Source of the DNA: JBAXEO01 sp964541375
Lineage (GTDB): Bacteria > Actinomycetota > Coriobacteriia > Anaerosomatales > JAAXUF01
Assembly: GCA_964541375.1 (NCBI GenBank)
Contig: CAZIPT010000006.1
Span: 1-49,780 of the forward strand
Reading direction: 5' to 3'
DNA length: 49,780 nucleotides
A program made the position numbers and the translations under genes. Positions within the stretch are counted from its first letter, which is position 1. Every line of letters begins with the position of its first letter. Shown here piece by piece: positions 42,650-49,780 of the stretch. The notes below the pieces were generated by a model. It had not been told where the DNA came from, made no database searches, and saw nothing but the letters and a program-made list of their open reading frames with translations.

Positions 42650-43909
42650 TCAGCGCAATCTAAACACACTCGCAGCGCGTGCGCGGAACGCCTCGACTCT
42701 CGCCGAGCGTCGAAGGACCCGATGGATTGCATCCAGGCTCGAATCCGTCTTCCGATTTGCGCGTCGAGTCTCACGCAGACCGGCGTACGCATCGGCAAGC
42801 TCGGCGATGAAACCGCCGCCGAGAACAGACGCGCGTCGCTGCTCCATCGCCGCCGCGGCTCGGCGGCCAACCTCCGCGCGCAGTGACACGTCGTTGCGGA
42901 GCTCGGTCAGAATCCGGCTTGCATGCTCGACGTCAGGCTCGGCCCACTGCGCAACGCCGCTCACAACCCCTGCCGCGTAGGGACTCGAGGCCGCAACATC
43001 CACGGGCACGAGGCGGTAGTCGACCGGAAACGAGTTGTCTGCAGTCATGAAGTCCATGTTGCCCGACCACCCGGTTGCGACCACCGGAAGGCCGAGCGAC
43101 ATCGCTTCCATCGGGCCGAGACCAAGTCCCTCGGAACGGTGCAGAGAGACGTAGACGTCACAGCTGGCATACATCGTGAGCGTTTCACGATAGTCGAGAT
43201 CGCCGGTGATCAGTAGGACCCTGGGGTCGTCTCGGGCCGCTTCGCGCAGCGACGACAACATGTCCCCGGGCTCAGCTCCGGCCTGCTCGTTGAGCCGCAC
43301 GACCAGTCGCACCTGAGGGTCGGTCGGGAACGCGCCGAGAAACGCCTGAACCGCGGCCCACGGATTCTTCCTATCGACGCCGGAAGCGCCGGCAAAGCTC
43401 ATCGCGACCGCGAAAGCGCCGTGCGGAATCCCGAACCGCTCCCGGTCGGGTGCGATGCCATCAGGAAGAAACACCGCCTGCGGCAAGCAGACGACGTGCG
43501 CGGTCGGTATCGAGACTCGGATCGCGTCTGCGATGAACTCGGTGGGGGCGAGGAGCACGTCCATGCTGGACAGGAGGGGCAACCAGGTCGTGGGCAGCTC
43601 CGTGAGCTCCCAGAAGGGCACGCACGCATTGAGCCGCTCAGCGGCTGCGAGCGTCTTGGTGTCGACACAGGGCAGCATCCGCAGCAGCCAGTCCGGGTTC
43701 GCGTGAAAGAGGTTGATCGCCGCAGACTCGGCGGATCCGTGGGTCACAAGCGAGCCGTCACGCTGGATCGACTCCAACTGCACTGTCTGTCCGCGCGCTT
43801 CAAGCACCCTCACGGTGTTCTCGGCGGCGACTCGTAGACCACATTGGATGTCGAAGAGCCCGTAGACGACCACGCCGAGTGCTGCCTCGCTGCGTTCCAT
43901 CTGTCCCAT
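42650..43909 (-). CDS. Glycosyltransferase family 4 (NLFHINP / CVPFWELP subgroup)
   Basis: The third paralogue of this type, 419 residues, has VYGLFDIQCGLRVAAENTVRVL near 14, INLFHANPDWLLRML near 64, ACVPFWELTELPTTW near 93, LLAPTEFIADAI near 117, RKNPWAAVQAFLGAFPTDP near 178, SLHRSEGLGLGPMEAMSLGLPVVA near 256 (E-x7-E) and GWSGNMDFMTADNSFPVDYRLVPV. ATG 43909 has AGCAGG upstream; ATG 43900 is an alternative. It follows the methyltransferase by 4 bp. The C-terminus is basic. Closest in this window is 34943-36193. Sugar specificity is unknown. Confidence 0.88.
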   Translation of the reverse strand: MGQMERSEAALGVVVYGLFDIQCGLRVAAENTVRVLEARGQTVQLESIQRDGSLVTHGSAESAAINLFHANPDWLLRMLPCVDTKTLAAAERLNACVPFWELTELPTTWLPLLSSMDVLLAPTEFIADAIRVSIPTAHVVCLPQAVFLPDGIAPDRERFGIPHGAFAVAMSFAGASGVDRKNPWAAVQAFLGAFPTDPQVRLVVRLNEQAGAEPGDMLSSLREAARDDPRVLLITGDLDYRETLTMYASCDVYVSLHRSEGLGLGPMEAMSLGLPVVATGWSGNMDFMTADNSFPVDYRLVPVDVAASSPYAAGVVSGVAQWAEPDVEHASRILTELRNDVSLRAEVGRRAAAAMEQRRASVLGGGFIAELADAYAGLRETRRANRKTDSSLDAIHRVLRRSARVEAFRARAASVFRLR

Positions 43910-43913
43910 CCTG

Positions 43914-44801
43914 CTATCTCTGGGCGACAAGCCCGTAGTCCAGGTAGTTGCACTCGGGCACCCCGGGGATGCGGTACTCGAGCCCGCAAGGAGAGGTGTA
44001 CACGACATCAAACGAGTTAAACCCCAGTTGGGAGAGGTAGAACCTGATCGTGTCGGCCGGGTACAGCCTGACGTGCGTCAGGTCATCGTGGAACCCACCG
44101 GGGACCGACAGGCACCGGGAATTCTGAGTCTCGATGATCAGTGTCGCGCCCACGCGACGCAGCTTACGAGCCGCCAGCTCCAGGAACTGCCTCAGATAGG
44201 CGACATCGAAGTGCTCAATGATCTGAAGGGCGACGATGGCCGCGAGTGACCCATCGTCACACGCTGTCAGATACGTGTTGATGTCGTTGAGTTCGACGTC
44301 GTATCCCTCGCCGAGCAGGGTCTGGACCTCAAGCCGATTGATCTCGACTCCGCTCGCCGCGATTCCTGCATCTCGCAGGATCTTCAGGAATTCGCCTCGC
44401 CCACACCCCAGGTCCACGATGCGGCCCGCTCCATGAGTCTCGAGCATCGACACGAGGTAGGGAACGTAGATCGTCTGCTTCTCGGCGACGATGCCGGTGT
44501 CGTAGAATCGGTCTTCAAATGCAAGATAGACGGCTTCCGAATCGATACCCTCATCAGGAACCGACGCCTGAGCGATGCGGTCGACGGTAAGCGTGAGTGA
44601 TGGCGCGACGGGGATGTCGGCCTCGAGTCTCCGCCGAAAGTCGCGGTCGAGAAGATCGACCTGGCGACCGAATCCCTCGAGCTGTCTGGACATCTCGGCC
44701 AGCTGAACTGCCCATGTACCCAGGCCGCCAAGTCCCCGAAGCCACTGATAGGCAGGCTTCAGCCCGGGCACGCTGACCGCCAGACGTCTCAATCTGCTCA
44801 C
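43914..44801 (-). CDS. SAM-dependent methyltransferase with N-terminal amphipathic/coiled-coil segment
   Basis: This 295-residue protein opens with a basic amphipathic stretch (VPGLKPAYQWLR, 11-22) and a short helical region (about 33-60). The class I fold follows: AFEDRFYDTGIVAEKQTIY (94-112), RIVDLGCGRGEFLKIL (127-142) and ALQIIEHFDVAYLRQF near 198. Similar methyltransferases sit in O-antigen loci, where some cap the growing chain. The start is GTG 44801 with GAGAGGG in front; the longer frame to 45011 has no ribosome-binding site I can see. It is 4 bp from the downstream glycosyltransferase, and 127 bp after the GT-C gene upstream. Confidence 0.85.
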   Translation of the reverse strand: MSRLRRLAVSVPGLKPAYQWLRGLGGLGTWAVQLAEMSRQLEGFGRQVDLLDRDFRRRLEADIPVAPSLTLTVDRIAQASVPDEGIDSEAVYLAFEDRFYDTGIVAEKQTIYVPYLVSMLETHGAGRIVDLGCGRGEFLKILRDAGIAASGVEINRLEVQTLLGEGYDVELNDINTYLTACDDGSLAAIVALQIIEHFDVAYLRQFLELAARKLRRVGATLIIETQNSRCLSVPGGFHDDLTHVRLYPADTIRFYLSQLGFNSFDVVYTSPCGLEYRIPGVPECNYLDYGLVAQR

Positions 44802-44928
44802 TGCAAACCCTCTCTGGGTGCGTGCTTGAGTCGCGCCAACCATGCGCCCGCCCGCGCCCCAGCGCTCATCCTCGTGTGCCGCGCTCAGGATACCATCCGT
44901 TGCCGGCGCGTCGGCGCACGTCGGACGC

Positions 44929-46713
44929 CTACTGCAGCGTGAAGAAGACGTAGCGTTTTGACTGGCTCTCGAGACCACGGGACTTGAGTACTGCGGCAAT
45001 CTGCCCTTCAAGCTCCGCCCCTTGGTCGACGTATCCGAACCGGTCCACCCAGATACCGCGGAATCCTGCAGCCCGCAGTTGGCTGATCATCAGCGGGACT
45101 TTGCGCCCGGCGACGGCACGGTTCCACGCGTCGGCTTCCCGGCCCTTCACCGCACCGTAGCTCCAGCGGATCGACCGGGAGTGAAGATAGGGCCGGAGAT
45201 GATCGTAGTCCACCATCTTGTTCACAAACGGACTCTCGGGAAACGCGACGAAGGGCAGCTGAAAGACCATCGACTTGGGGGGCAGTGTCCTTTCGACTTC
45301 CGAGACAAACGCGGCGTCCGCCCGGTATTCTCGGCCGATCGTCGCGTAGCCCGGGACAAAAGCGGGCGTGGTCTGGTCCAGAATCGCAAGCACCACGACC
45401 CCCACGACGATCACGGTCCGCAACGTCGCTCGACGATCGGGCGCCCACATTCGATCGAAGAGCGCGGCAACGGCCATAAACGCCAGGAGGGCAACGAACA
45501 CGCTGATGCGGTTGTATGCCCGAATGAGCGGCACGGCGAAGGAGAAGATCGCGCCCAACCCACTGACCGTCGCCACGATCACTATGGCGCCAAGCAACAC
45601 CGACGAATCACCCAAGAGCGCGCGAGGCCCTCGCGAGCCCGGAGGGACCAACTCCGCTCGAAGCAGCAGCGTGGCCAACAGCACCAAGAACCCGATCGCC
45701 CCCAGGAAGCCCAGGGCCTCGGTGGCGTTCTCCTGGGCCGGCGCGTCGAGCGCTCCGCCCAGCCAAGCGAAGTAGGCCTTCTGAGCATCCCTCAGCGCCG
45801 GAATCCTGTGGCCTTTGGCCGGCATAAGGAGGCCATCGATCCTCAATCCGTAGGCCTGTGCCTCCGAAGGATTTCGCTTGACGGCCGACTGGTTTGGGCC
45901 GTGCCTGAGCTTGTAGACCGCAGTGGGAGCGACGTTCACGAGAACGGTGAGCGCTATGACGCCGATCAGCACCACCGCCGGAAGAACCGCCACCAACTTC
46001 CGTGATCGAACGCACGCGACTATCCCTGCCACGACCACGAGGAGCGCGGTGAACAGCGCGTAGTAGACCCCGGAGGCGCCGATGAGCACGCACAGGAAAA
46101 GCGGGAAGAGACGACGCGGCCACGAGACCGGATTCTGCCGCGCTGTGCGCATGACCTGAATCCGGTCGTCAGAACGCATCACCCAGAGCGCCAACACGAC
46201 TCCGAAGGGCACAAGGACGTACATCGACAAGAAGAGGTGCTGCTCGCCGCGCAAGAAGTGATAGGGAAGCAGCGCGTAGAGCACCGCCACGAGGAAGCTC
46301 GCCGGACGAGAGACTCCCAATTCACGGCTGGCCCAGAAAGCCGCAGCCGCGATGAGCGGAAAGCCCAGAAGGAAGTAGATGTTGACGGTGGTGGCCGCGT
46401 CGCGAGCGAGCATCCCGATCGCCTTGAGTGCGAGCAAGTTGAAGAACTCGGAGCCAGGGTAGTCGTAGAGGACCTGAGAGCCGGGTGCGCCGAGCGAGTG
46501 GTTGACGAAGAACCATCCGTTTTCGAGCATGCCTTTGGTTCCTGCCAGAGAAGACAGGCCGTCCCACGAGTAGAAGAACGGAATCCTCAGGTCAGCGCGC
46601 CAGAGCTTCAGCACCCAAGCGGCAGCGACTGACGCGAACGAAGCTGCCGCCACGTACCACAGCAACTCGACCCGGGCGTCCTGCCAATCCCTAGGTGAGT
46701 GCTCCCTGTTCAC
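44929..46713 (-). CDS. Multi-spanning membrane protein, GT-C-like glycosyltransferase candidate
   Basis: This 594-residue paralogue of 8596-10410 shares LWRADLR near 38, KGMLENGW near 58, SLGAPGSQVLYDYPGSE near 70, GFPL near 112, FQLPFVAFPESPFVNKMVDYDHLRPYL near 485 and FRGIWVDRFGY near 560. About 11-12 helices precede a C-terminal exported domain. The family is unnamed to me; sugar transfer from a polyprenyl carrier is inferred from architecture and the adjacent GtrA. The start is GTG 46713 after GGAG. It is 57 bp downstream of gtrA, so the pair is probably one unit. Confidence 0.7.
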   Translation of the reverse strand: MNREHSPRDWQDARVELLWYVAAASFASVAAAWVLKLWRADLRIPFFYSWDGLSSLAGTKGMLENGWFFVNHSLGAPGSQVLYDYPGSEFFNLLALKAIGMLARDAATTVNIYFLLGFPLIAAAAFWASRELGVSRPASFLVAVLYALLPYHFLRGEQHLFLSMYVLVPFGVVLALWVMRSDDRIQVMRTARQNPVSWPRRLFPLFLCVLIGASGVYYALFTALLVVVAGIVACVRSRKLVAVLPAVVLIGVIALTVLVNVAPTAVYKLRHGPNQSAVKRNPSEAQAYGLRIDGLLMPAKGHRIPALRDAQKAYFAWLGGALDAPAQENATEALGFLGAIGFLVLLATLLLRAELVPPGSRGPRALLGDSSVLLGAIVIVATVSGLGAIFSFAVPLIRAYNRISVFVALLAFMAVAALFDRMWAPDRRATLRTVIVVGVVVLAILDQTTPAFVPGYATIGREYRADAAFVSEVERTLPPKSMVFQLPFVAFPESPFVNKMVDYDHLRPYLHSRSIRWSYGAVKGREADAWNRAVAGRKVPLMISQLRAAGFRGIWVDRFGYVDQGAELEGQIAAVLKSRGLESQSKRYVFFTLQ

Positions 46714-46770
46714 GCGGCTCCAACCTTCAGCCAGTCGACGACCTATGTTCTCACCCAGAGACCCGGATGG

Positions 46771-47283
46771 TCACGGGCGGTCGAGCATATCCTCGGGAAT
46801 GACCTCGCCAACCTCCAGAGGCGTGCGGAACGTGAAGTACTTGTGGCCCAGATAGCTGAATACCGTCGCGATCACAATCGTCACCAGCTGGCCCACCGCC
46901 GGTGAAAGACCGAGCACCTTGACCGTGAACCACAGTATCAGCGACGAGATTCCTTGGGCAGGCAGATAGACCAGGTACGCTCTGCCGATCTGATGGAACA
47001 GGCGACCCTTCGAGCGAAATGCGAAGTACTTCATCGTGATGGTGCTGTTTACCACCAGTAGCACCCAGACGGCCCATTGGATGACCAGGTAGTAATAGTG
47101 GCCCAACCAACCCAACAGCCCGGGCTGATCGGACACCGCCTGCAGTGGCGGTCCGAAGAACTTGAGCGCCAGGAGGAACACGACGTAGCCGAACGCGGTG
47201 TTCCACACTCCCACTACCAGGTAGCGTAGCTTCTCGCCGTGCCGAGCGTAGAGGTCCCCAATTGCGCCCTTGGCGTTGTTCAC
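46771..47283 (-). CDS. gtrA: GtrA family membrane protein (second copy)
   Basis: The 170-residue protein has four hydrophobic helices, HGEKLRYLVVGVWNTAFGY near 14-32, STITMKYFAFRSKG near 82, and SYLGHKYFTFRTPLEVGEV near 144. It is similar throughout its length to the protein at 12567-13118. GtrA proteins probably flip undecaprenyl-phosphate sugars. The start is GTG 47283 with GGAGCAGG before it. No GtrB-like partner is adjacent; it might use the one at 13419-14381 or one outside the window. The 124-bp gap to manC holds two small hairpins and no gene. Confidence 0.87.
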   Translation of the reverse strand: MNNAKGAIGDLYARHGEKLRYLVVGVWNTAFGYVVFLLALKFFGPPLQAVSDQPGLLGWLGHYYYLVIQWAVWVLLVVNSTITMKYFAFRSKGRLFHQIGRAYLVYLPAQGISSLILWFTVKVLGLSPAVGQLVTIVIATVFSYLGHKYFTFRTPLEVGEVIPEDMLDRP

Positions 47284-47407
47284 CGCCTGCTCCGGACAAT
47301 CATGGCGGACCCGTTGAGAGGTCCGGCACCACACCTGGCGCTCGGGCGCCTGTCACTCAAAAGGGACAACGAACCGCTCCCTGCTTGTCTGTTCACGGCG
47401 GCGGTGG

Positions 47408-48874
47408 CTACTTGCTGTCTCGGGCCCAATCGTCCTCGATGCGCACGATGTCGTCTTCGCCAAGGTACTCGCCTACCTGGACCTCGATGAGCTCCAGCGG
47501 TACCTTGCCGACGTTCTCGAGCCGATGGACACAGCCGACGGGGAGGAAGATGCCCTCGTTCGCGTGGACCTCGATCTTCTCGGCGTCACGCGTGACGATG
47601 GCGGTGCCGCTCACAACGATCCAGTGTTCGCTGCGGTGGTGATGCTTCTGCAGGCTTAGCCTGCTTCCCGGCTTCACCTCGATGAACTTGATCTGATAGC
47701 TGGCGTTGTGCAGCAGGCTCGTCCAAGCGCCCCACGGGCGCAGGCTGACCTTCGGCTGCGTGACCTCGGGAGCGCCAACGGCCTTGAGCGCGTCGACCAC
47801 TTGCCGAACGTCCTGCGCGCGCGCTTTGGGGAGTACGAGAGTGGCGTCAGCGGTGTCTACGATGATGAGGTCTTCGACGCCGATGGTGGCCACCAAGCGG
47901 TCGCCGGAGTAGACGATGTTGTTGGTCGAGTCGATGTCCACCCCGCGCCCAACGCGGACGTTGCCGGATCCGTCGGCCTCCGAGACGTCGGCAAGAGCGA
48001 GTAGCGACCCGACGTCGCTCCACTTCAGCGCCGCCGGAATCACCGCGACGCGGTCGCTCCTCTCCATGACCGCGGTGTCGATCGAGAGCGACTCGAGAGC
48101 GGCAAACATCTCACGGGCCTCGGCACCGTTGCGATTCTCGGCGGGCTGCGAGGCGATCCAACGTGCGGCATCGGCGATCCTGGCCTCGGCACCGCCGGCA
48201 CGGTCGAGCTCCTCGAGCACCTGCGACGCCTTCATCACGAAGATTCCGGCGTTCCAGTAGTACTCGCCGCTGGCGACGAACTGCTCGGCACGCTCGGCGT
48301 CGGGCTTCTCGACGAACTCGGCAACGACGTGCGGGAGCGCATCGCCGACGGCCAGCTGCGGCAACGCCTCGGCGGCCCGGATGTAGCCGTAGCCTGTCTC
48401 CGGCCGGGTCGGCGCGATGCCGATGGTGACCAGGTAGCCATCGGATGCGACTCTCGCGGCCGCGTTGATGCAGTCGGCCCACACCTGCCCGTCTTCGAGC
48501 AGGTGATCGCTGGGGAGTACGACCATGATGGCGTCGGGGTCCTCGGCGAGGAAGGTGGCGGCGGCAAGAGCGATGGCGGGCGCAGTGTTCTTGGGCAGCG
48601 GCTCCTGGATGTAGCGCACGGAGTGCAGCTCGGGGTCGTCCTGGGCCGTGAGATGGTTGCGCAGCTCGTCAAAGAGCCGCTCGTTGGTCGCGACTACGAC
48701 CGAAGACCCGCCATCTGCGAAGGGAAGAATGCGGTGCACCGCGGCCGCTATCAGTGACTCGGTTCCAAACATCGAAAGCAGCTGCTTGGGATTGAGCTCG
48801 CGTGACAGGGGCCAGAATCGCTGGCCGCTCCCGCCGGCGAGAATGGTGGCATACAGGTGCGAAGGTGACGACAT
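47408..48874 (-). CDS. manC: Mannose-1-phosphate guanylyltransferase / mannose-6-phosphate isomerase (ManC/AlgA type)
   Basis: This bifunctional-type enzyme of 488 residues makes GDP-mannose. The N-terminal pyrophosphorylase domain has ILAGGSGQRFWPLSRELNPKQLL (10-32), LPSDHLLED near 121 and EFVEKPDAERA near 185. The C-terminal cupin has RPWGAWTSL near 382, the metal-binding QKHHHRSEHW near 412, and VGCVHRLENVGKVPLELIEVQ near 448. AAGGAG precedes the ATG; a longer frame to 48985 has no support. It supplies donor for the two Gmd-type enzymes and for mannosyl transfer. 94 bp separate it from galU upstream. Confidence 0.96.
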   Translation of the reverse strand: MSSPSHLYATILAGGSGQRFWPLSRELNPKQLLSMFGTESLIAAAVHRILPFADGGSSVVVATNERLFDELRNHLTAQDDPELHSVRYIQEPLPKNTAPAIALAAATFLAEDPDAIMVVLPSDHLLEDGQVWADCINAAARVASDGYLVTIGIAPTRPETGYGYIRAAEALPQLAVGDALPHVVAEFVEKPDAERAEQFVASGEYYWNAGIFVMKASQVLEELDRAGGAEARIADAARWIASQPAENRNGAEAREMFAALESLSIDTAVMERSDRVAVIPAALKWSDVGSLLALADVSEADGSGNVRVGRGVDIDSTNNIVYSGDRLVATIGVEDLIIVDTADATLVLPKARAQDVRQVVDALKAVGAPEVTQPKVSLRPWGAWTSLLHNASYQIKFIEVKPGSRLSLQKHHHRSEHWIVVSGTAIVTRDAEKIEVHANEGIFLPVGCVHRLENVGKVPLELIEVQVGEYLGEDDIVRIEDDWARDSK

Positions 48875-48968
48875 GCAGGCTCCTTGGTCTGGCGGTCGGG
48901 TGCAGCGCATAGCATACCAGCGGCGCCCGCTGGCGACATCGTCGTGGGAAGTGTTGTTGGCCCGCAGC

Positions 48969-49780
48969 CTAGTCGGCGTCGCCATTCGCGCGCTCGGGGT
49001 GGAACATGGTCAGCAGTCTCTCTCGGAGCGCGGCACCGTATGCCTCACTCTGCAGGGCGAGCGCGATGTTCGCCTCGAGCCAGGAGAGCACGTTTCCGGT
49101 GTCGTAGCCCTCGTCGGGCTCGATGACCACGGCAAAGATCTCCTCTTGCGCAAGCAGTCTGACCAGCGCATCGGTCAACTGAATCTCATCGCCCTTGCCG
49201 GGAGGCGTGCTCATCAGAATCTCCATGATGGCGGGCGTGAGGAGATAGCGTCCAAAGATCGCGAGGTTGGTCGGAGCTTCGCCCACACACGGCTTCTCGA
49301 CGAGCCCGGTGACTCGCCACACGCCGTCGTCACCAACGTCGCCAGCGATAACGCCGTAACGATCCACGTGCTCGTCAGGCACGGGCATTACCGCGATGAC
49401 GCTAGCACCGGTACGGTCGTGGACGTCCTTGAGGCGAGGCAGTATTCCGCAGTCGGGCACCAGCACATCGCCGAGCATGACGTAGAAGGGCTCGTCGTCC
49501 GTGAACGGCGCGCCGCAAGATACCGCGTGGCCGAGGCCCCGAGGCTGCTTCTGGCGAACGTAGAAGACCTCGGCGAGCCCAGAGATCTGGCGAACGAGCT
49601 CGAGTTCCTCCAGCTTGCCACTGGCCTCGAGCAGCACCTCAAGCTCGACAGAGTGATCGAAGTGGTCCTCGAGCGCGCGCTTTCCTCGGCCGGTGACCAT
49701 CAGGATCTCGCTTGCACCCGCCGACACGGCCTCCTCGACCACATACTGGATGACCGGCTTGTCGACCACCGGCAGCATCT
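48969..49780 (-). CDS. galU: UTP-glucose-1-phosphate uridylyltransferase, 5' end beyond window
   Basis: The 269 residues visible start at MLPVVDKPVIQYVVEEA, which in GalU is preceded by roughly 30 residues with the GlyxGTR motif, so the true start lies past base 49780. Other landmarks are VTGRGKRALEDHFD near 29, FVYV(R)QKQPRGLGHAV near 75, FYVMLGDVLVP near 98 and GLVEKP near 156, followed by GKGDEIQLTDAL near 192. The enzyme provides UDP-glucose for polysaccharide synthesis. It is the most upstream minus-strand gene here and may lead the locus with manC. Confidence 0.95.
   Translation of the reverse strand, partial: MLPVVDKPVIQYVVEEAVSAGASEILMVTGRGKRALEDHFDHSVELEVLLEASGKLEELELVRQISGLAEVFYVRQKQPRGLGHAVSCGAPFTDDEPFYVMLGDVLVPDCGILPRLKDVHDRTGASVIAVMPVPDEHVDRYGVIAGDVGDDGVWRVTGLVEKPCVGEAPTNLAIFGRYLLTPAIMEILMSTPPGKGDEIQLTDALVRLLAQEEIFAVVIEPDEGYDTGNVLSWLEANIALALQSEAYGAALRERLLTMFHPERANGDAD

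Overview
The window is high-GC DNA (by eye; not computed). It probably comes from an Actinomycetota member, perhaps near Coriobacteriia. That placement is an inference from the GC bias, frequent GTG/TTG starts, the form of the infC-rpmI-rplT block and a tRNA-Phe T-box in front of pheS. Nothing here fixes the genus.

Bases 1-3350 are mostly housekeeping, all on the minus strand. infC (with an ATC start), rpmI and rplT follow a good promoter at 3301-3329. Next comes a two-gene secretion unit: a TasA/camelysin-like protein and a SipW-type signal peptidase. A T-box leader with a Phe (UUC) specifier then precedes pheS, which runs off the left edge.

Bases 3348-49780 are one very large envelope polysaccharide / glycan locus, probably for a cell-wall, S-layer or O-antigen-like polymer. 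Its parts are: (i) eight family-4-type and one family-2-type cytoplasmic glycosyltransferases; (ii) a left membrane module at 6941-14381 with a Wzx-type flippase, two GT-C-like membrane proteins, a GtrA protein and a divergent GtrB-like polyprenyl-phosphate glycosyltransferase; (iii) a nonulosonic (legionaminic) acid-type set at 14487-25637 with LegI, an epimerase, LegG, a methyltransferase, a thiamine-diphosphate enzyme, an epimerase, a Gfo/Idh oxidoreductase, an SDR, a PtmE-like CBS nucleotidyltransferase and LegB; (iv) a FkbM methyltransferase followed by the CDP-3,6-dideoxyhexose genes ddhC, ddhB and ddhA (rfbH/G/F); (v) an ABC exporter of the lipid-linked-glycan type; (vi) glycosyltransferases, two tandem GDP-mannose 4,6-dehydratase paralogues, methyltransferases and two small accessory proteins; (vii) a second GT-C plus GtrA pair at 44929-47283; (viii) manC and the 5'-truncated galU at the right edge, supplying GDP-mannose and UDP-glucose.

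Most genes lie on the minus strand in tightly coupled runs with ATGA, GTGA or TGATG overlaps. Three plus-strand islands (4542-6928, 13419-17624, 38376-39365) interrupt them, and each ends convergently within 3-14 bp of the next gene.

The most notable signal is region (iii). It has LegB, PtmE, LegG and LegI homologues, but this window lacks the aminotransferase (LegC), acetyltransferase (LegH) and cytidylyltransferase (LegF/NeuA) of the known legionaminate route. In their place is a translationally coupled cassette ending in a thiamine-diphosphate enzyme with intact catalytic residues. It could make a modified or branched sugar. The three Ddh genes nearby raise the alternative that this enzyme is a YerE-like synthase of a branched dideoxyhexose. 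All function calls come from reading motifs in the translations; no database search was run.
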